This document shows, in pieces, positions 60,310-64,000 of a stretch of DNA of 64,000 nucleotides. The DNA is taken from assembly GCF_000374925.1 (NCBI RefSeq), contig NZ_KB895554.1:34433-98432 (forward strand), written 5' to 3'. Below the pieces are notes generated by a model. The model was given only the letters and a program-made list of their open reading frames with translations, searched no databases and had not been told where the DNA came from. Made by a program: the position numbers and the translations under genes. Source of the DNA: Arthrobacter sp. 131MFCol6.1. Lineage in GTDB: Bacteria > Actinomycetota > Actinomycetes > Actinomycetales > Micrococcaceae. Numbering within the stretch: the first letter of the stretch is position 1; each line of letters starts with the position of its first letter.

Positions 60310-62100
60310 ATGTCCGTAGATGCAGCTCTCTTCTCCCCCGCCGCGATGGCCGGCACCCCCACCGGTCCCCTGACGGGCCCGCTGACCCCGGTGCACGCCG
60401 CTGACCACCTTCCCGGCTGGTGGCGTTCCGCCGTCATTTACCAGGTGTATCCGCGTTCGTTCCGGGACCTGAACGGCGACGGCGTCGGCGACCTCGCCGG
60501 TATCACGGCCGAGCTGCCTCGCCTCGCCGAACTCGACATCGACGCCGTCTGGCTGTCCCCGTTCTACCGGTCACCCCAGCGTGACGCCGGCTACGACGTC
60601 AGCGACTACTGCGACGTCGACCCCCTGTTCGGCACGCTGGACGATTTCGACACCATGATGGCCGAGGCCATCCGGCTGGGGCTGCGGATGATCGTTGACC
60701 TGGTGCCCAACCACTGCTCGGACCAGCACCCGGCTTTCCAGGCCGCCCTCGCCGCGCCGGCCGGCAGTCCCGAACGGGACATGTTCATTTTCCGCGACGG
60801 CCGCGGCACGTTCGGCGAGGAGCCGCCGAACAACTGGCAGTCCCACTTTGGCGGATCGGCCTGGACCCGGATCACCGAACCCGACGGCGCGCCGGGCCAG
60901 TGGTACCTGCACCTGTTCGATTCCTCCCAGCCGGACTTCAACTGGGACAACCGCGCCGTTCACGAGGAATTCGAGCGCGTCCTGCGCTTTTGGCTCGAAC
61001 GCGGAGTCTCCGGGTTCCGGGTGGACGTGGCGCATGCCCTCGTCAAGGCCCCCGGCCTGCCCGAGTGGGGCGGCCGCGCCGACGGCAACAGCTGCGACGG
61101 CTTCCCCGGCCACGACGCCCCAATGTTCGGCCAGCCCGCACTTCATGAGATCTACCGCCAGTGGCGGCGGATTCTCGCGGAGTACGGCCCCGACCGGATC
61201 CTCTGTGCCGAGGCTAATGTGGACCCGCTTCCCCGGCTCGCCGATTGGGTCCGTCCGGATGAAATGCACCAGGCCTTCAACTTCCCCTACCTTCACGCAG
61301 GACTTGACGTGCACCGCATGCGCAACGTCATCACCGAGTCGCTGACGGCGCTGGACGCCGTCGGTGCCCCCAGCACCTGGGTGCTCTCCAACCACGACGT
61401 TGTCCGCCACGCCACCCGTTTCGGGTACACCGGTCAGGCGCCGCGTGACGGCGACGGAATCGGCACCTGGGATCCGCAGCCGGATGAGGACCTCGGACGG
61501 TCCCGGGCGGCTGCCGCGTCCATGTTCATGCTGGGACTGCCCGGCGGCGCCTACCTTTACCAGGGCGAGGAACTCGGTCTCCCGGACGGGATCGACATCC
61601 CGGACACCCGGCGGCAGGACCCCACCTTTGCCCGCACCGGCGGTGAGCGGCTTGGCCGCGACGGCTGCCGGGTCCCGCTGCCCTGGCGGGCCGGCGAGCT
61701 CCATGCCGGGTTCGGCGACGGGCAGGACCCCTGGCTGCCGCAGCCGGACAGCTTTGCCGGACTTGCGCGTGATCTGCAGGCCGCGTCGCCATCGTCGCAT
61801 CTGAGCCTCTACAAGCGGATGCTGGATCTCCGCCGCGGGCTGGAACTCGGCCGCGGCTCGCTGTCCTGGTACGAGGACCTGTGCACGGACACGAGCCTGG
61901 CCTTCCTCAACGGGACCACGCTGGTGCTGCTCAACACGGGATCCGAACCCCTGGACATGCCGGCCGGCCGGGTGCTGTTGCGAAGCTCGACGAGGCCCGG
62001 GTCCGGCTACGCCACGGAGGACATGTCCAGCACCGGTGATCAGTTAAGCTCAGGTGAAACAGTTTGGCTGGAAACCTACATAGAGGACACGGAGGGGTAG
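60310..62100 (+). CDS. GH13 alpha-glucosidase (oligo-1,6-glucosidase/AglA type)
   Basis: Cytoplasmic exo-acting glucosidase of 596 residues. GH13 regions: DLVPNH (130-135), GFRVDVAH with nucleophile D239, ILCAEANV with acid/base E301, and LSNHDVVRH. The N-terminal VIYQVYPRSFRDLNGDGVGD is the alpha-glucosidase signature. The frame is open upstream to 60037 through the operator region; the ATG at 60310 starts the enzyme. It is followed after two bases by the LacI regulator and would finish degradation of imported malto-oligosaccharides to glucose. Confidence 0.95.
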   Translation: MSVDAALFSPAAMAGTPTGPLTGPLTPVHAADHLPGWWRSAVIYQVYPRSFRDLNGDGVGDLAGITAELPRLAELDIDAVWLSPFYRSPQRDAGYDVSDYCDVDPLFGTLDDFDTMMAEAIRLGLRMIVDLVPNHCSDQHPAFQAALAAPAGSPERDMFIFRDGRGTFGEEPPNNWQSHFGGSAWTRITEPDGAPGQWYLHLFDSSQPDFNWDNRAVHEEFERVLRFWLERGVSGFRVDVAHALVKAPGLPEWGGRADGNSCDGFPGHDAPMFGQPALHEIYRQWRRILAEYGPDRILCAEANVDPLPRLADWVRPDEMHQAFNFPYLHAGLDVHRMRNVITESLTALDAVGAPSTWVLSNHDVVRHATRFGYTGQAPRDGDGIGTWDPQPDEDLGRSRAAAASMFMLGLPGGAYLYQGEELGLPDGIDIPDTRRQDPTFARTGGERLGRDGCRVPLPWRAGELHAGFGDGQDPWLPQPDSFAGLARDLQAASPSSHLSLYKRMLDLRRGLELGRGSLSWYEDLCTDTSLAFLNGTTLVLLNTGSEPLDMPAGRVLLRSSTRPGSGYATEDMSSTGDQLSSGETVWLETYIEDTEG

Positions 62101-62102
62101 AA

Positions 62103-63137
62103 ATGCCCGGCATCAAGGACGTCGCGGAACGGGCCGGCCTCTCCATCGCTACCGTTTCGCGCGCCTTGAGCGGCAAGGGCAACGTCTCGCCGAGGAGCCG
62201 GGAGCGTGCCCGGGCCGCCGCCGCCGAGCTCGGTTTCGTCCTGTCCTACCACGCCTCGAGCCTGGCCTCGGGACGCAACCACAACGTCGGCGTCGTTGTG
62301 CCTTCGGTCCACCGGTGGTTCTTTTCCTCGGTCGTCGAAGGCGTCTCGGCGACGCTGCTGGATGCCGGCTACGACCTCACGCTGTACAACGTCAGCGAGG
62401 GGCAGGAGCGCCGTCACAGCGTGCTGAACGACTTCCTGCTCCGCAAACGCGTGGATGCCGTCATCGCGGTGTCTTTGGAGCTCTCCGAAGCGGAGATTGA
62501 CCAACTGCTGGCCATCCATCGCCCAATCGTGGGAATCGGCGGTCCGTTGCCCGGGGCTTCGACAATCCGCATCAATGATTCCGGCATCGCGGAGGCCGCG
62601 GCCCGGCACCTGATCCAGCTTGGTCACAGCCGGATCGCCCACATGACCGGGGACGCCGCCTACGAACAAGACTTCCGCCTGCCCGGGACGCGTCAGGCCG
62701 GCTTCAAGAAAGCCATGCGCGATGCGGGACTGGCGGTCCGGCCGGAGTGGCAGGTCTCCGCCGATTTCACGATTCAAGGCGCATATGCCAGTGCCCGCCA
62801 ACTGCTCGGTGGCTCGCCGGAGCGTCCCACGGCCGTCTTTGCCGCCTCGGACGAAATGGCGATCGGCACGATCCTCGCCGCCCGGGACTTCGGCCTGCGG
62901 GTGCCGCAGGATCTCTCTGTCATCGGCATCGACGGCCACGAGCTGGGTGAGGTCTTCGGACTGACCACGATCGACCAGGATGCTCGGGGGCAGGGCGCGT
63001 TGGCCGTCAGGCGTCTGCTGGCGGGACTCAACGGCGACGCTGACTCATCGGCGGCGGACTCCGAATACCCTACACAGTTCGTGATCCGTTCCAGCACTGC
63101 CGTTCCGCCGGTAGACCAGGCACCACTGCGGGGCTAA
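62103..63137 (+). CDS. LacI-family transcriptional regulator of the maltodextrin locus
   Basis: Repressor of 344 residues. The N-terminal helix-turn-helix and hinge helix (IKDVAERAGLSIATVSRALS, then RSRERARAAAAELGF) are classical; the periplasmic-binding-protein-like effector domain follows (NHNVGVVVPSVHRWFFSSVV; IGIDGHELGEVFGLTTID). GGAGGGG lies before the ATG at 62103. It is cotranscribed with the alpha-glucosidase and probably senses maltose or a malto-oligosaccharide to control both operons. Confidence 0.94.
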   Translation: MPGIKDVAERAGLSIATVSRALSGKGNVSPRSRERARAAAAELGFVLSYHASSLASGRNHNVGVVVPSVHRWFFSSVVEGVSATLLDAGYDLTLYNVSEGQERRHSVLNDFLLRKRVDAVIAVSLELSEAEIDQLLAIHRPIVGIGGPLPGASTIRINDSGIAEAAARHLIQLGHSRIAHMTGDAAYEQDFRLPGTRQAGFKKAMRDAGLAVRPEWQVSADFTIQGAYASARQLLGGSPERPTAVFAASDEMAIGTILAARDFGLRVPQDLSVIGIDGHELGEVFGLTTIDQDARGQGALAVRRLLAGLNGDADSSAADSEYPTQFVIRSSTAVPPVDQAPLRG

Positions 63138-63235
63138 GGTCCGCGCCAGCCGTTCCGGAGCGGCCGCCGGCCTGAATGACTGCCTGAGCGCCAGCCTTAA
63201 TGCCTGATGGTACGGGCGCGCCGGTCTCAGGGCGT

Positions 63236-63742
63236 TCAGGCGTCGGGGCCGACCGCACCGGCGCCACCCATGAACCGAACGAAGCGGTCCAGGACGGCGG
63301 GCCAGCCTGCCGCATACTCTGCCCGGGCCGCAGCGGGGTCCTCGGCGCCTTCCCAGCCGCTGTGAACCAGGCGGAGCTCTGTCCCTTCGCCTACCGCCCT
63401 GAACGCCACCCGGAGTTCGGTGGACCACATGGCAGTGGTTCCGGGGTGCCAGCTGGCGTGGAAGGACAGCGGCGGCTGCCAGTCGTCAATCGATCCCCAC
63501 ACCGCCGTCCTGCCGTCATCCGAGGACTCCATGATCAGGTTCTCCTCGAACTCGACATAGGAGCCGGCGCCGTAGACGCTGTGGTCCTCGAGCGGCCACC
63601 AGAGGTGCGTGTGTTCCGTGAATCCCATGAAGGCCCGGGCGACTGCGCCCGGCAGCACGACGCCGACGACGACGGGATCGAGTTCGTCCGCCGCGGCGGG
63701 CTCCGGTGCGCCGGACGGGGCATGGCTGAAGAGGTTATCCAT
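63236..63742 (-). CDS. SRPBCC/AHSA1-like protein
   Basis: Helix-grip (START-like) protein of 168 residues. The pattern VVVGVVLPGAVARAFMGFTE at the start, WGSIDDWQPPLSFHASWHPG in the middle and TELRLVHSGWEGAEDPAAAR near the end is typical of AHSA1-type SRPBCC proteins, with the final helix WPAVLDRFVRFM. The ligand is unknown. ATG at 63742 chosen over a TTG at 63751. It lies between the LacI gene and the rRNA operon end. Confidence 0.87.
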   Translation of the reverse strand: MDNLFSHAPSGAPEPAAADELDPVVVGVVLPGAVARAFMGFTEHTHLWWPLEDHSVYGAGSYVEFEENLIMESSDDGRTAVWGSIDDWQPPLSFHASWHPGTTAMWSTELRVAFRAVGEGTELRLVHSGWEGAEDPAAARAEYAAGWPAVLDRFVRFMGGAGAVGPDA

Positions 63743-63825
63743 GGGCAACAACTCTACCCGCGTGGCCTTCTTCCCCAGATCCTGACCTGGACTCGAAAGC
63801 GGCCTAAAGGGGGGTTAAATGCGGG

Positions 63826-63855
63826 AGGACCCCAACCTGGTGGTTGGGGTCCTCG
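63826..63855 (-). terminator. Terminator of the rRNA operon
   Basis: A perfect 13-base stem (63826-63838 with 63843-63855) around TGGT lies 11 bases beyond the 3' end of the 5S gene on the minus strand. Confidence 0.85.
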
Positions 63856-63866
63856 ACCTGAATGGT

Positions 63867-63986
63867 GTTCCGGCGGTGACCTACTCTCCCACACCCTCCC
63901 GGGTGCAGTACCATCGGCGCTGTGGGTCTTAGCTTCCGGGTTCGGGATGGGACCGGGCGTTTCCCCCACGCTATGACCGCCGTAAC
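63867..63986 (-). rRNA. rrf: 5S ribosomal RNA
   Basis: Read on the minus strand the 120 bases start GTTACGGCGGTCATAGCG and end CACCGCCGGAAC; the two ends pair as helix I with one mismatch. The internal CCCGAACCCGGAAGCTAAG and GGGAGAGTAGGTC are the conserved loops of 5S rRNA, in the actinobacterial form. The 23S and 16S genes should lie to the right, outside the window. Confidence 0.96.
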
Positions 63987-64000
63987 CCTTGCTCCGCCAC

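Overview
The window is high-GC DNA from a motile actinobacterium of the Arthrobacter/Pseudarthrobacter type (Micrococcaceae). The 5S rRNA on the minus strand, the actinobacterial DUF4193 and DUF4032 proteins, OtsA/OtsB trehalose synthesis, GTG/TTG starts and tightly overlapped operons all fit. The species assignment is inference.

Region 1 (1-25068) is a flagellar cluster. The long minus-strand operon reads fliD, fliS, an unknown ORF, flgB, flgC, fliE, fliF, fliG, fliH, fliI, fliJ, an NlpC/P60 hydrolase, fliK, flgD, flgE, then (after an interruption) flbD, motA, motB, fliM, fliN, and runs off the left edge. Flagellin is a separate minus-strand gene. Divergent from it on the plus strand are flgN, flgK, flgL and fliW. 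Four promoters with one shared shape (T[A/T]AC, 15 bases, G[C/G]CGATA) precede flgB, fliM, flagellin and flgN and look like sigma-28 (FliA) sites. The operon is interrupted at about 3.7-7.3 kb by a cytochrome P450, a rifampicin-monooxygenase-like flavoprotein and an unknown protein.

Region 2 (25-31 kb) holds a secreted AMIN-like protein, a DUF4193 zinc-ribbon protein, a GyrI-like protein and an agmatine operon (N-carbamoylputrescine amidase, agmatine deiminase, APC permease) behind two palindromic operator candidates, then a secreted glycosidase-like protein.

Region 3 (32-42 kb) is a PucR-controlled gene set: a ureohydrolase (agmatinase or guanidinobutyrase), an NCS1 permease, an aminobutyraldehyde-type dehydrogenase, an FAD lactone/alditol oxidase, an SDR, an NAD epimerase and a PuuE-like deacetylase-fold hydrolase. 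The ureohydrolase and the permease each carry the same three-part control region at the same distance from their start codons. This is the best candidate here for an undescribed pathway.

Region 4 (41.9-45.4 kb) is a decayed mobile segment: a 3' remnant of an L-serine dehydratase gene, a DUF6994-like gene, a tyrosine integrase with an AlpA-like partner, and a tRNA-Thr.

Region 5 (45.5-64 kb) is housekeeping and sugar metabolism: a membrane-anchored DsbA-like protein, otsA-otsB, a VOC protein, an orphan MsmK/UgpC-type ATPase, a DUF4032 protein, a GlcD-like oxidase, then an alpha-glucan uptake locus (malE-malF-malG-GH13 divergent from a GH13 alpha-glucosidase and a LacI regulator) with two LacI-type boxes, an SRPBCC protein, and the 5S end of an rRNA operon.
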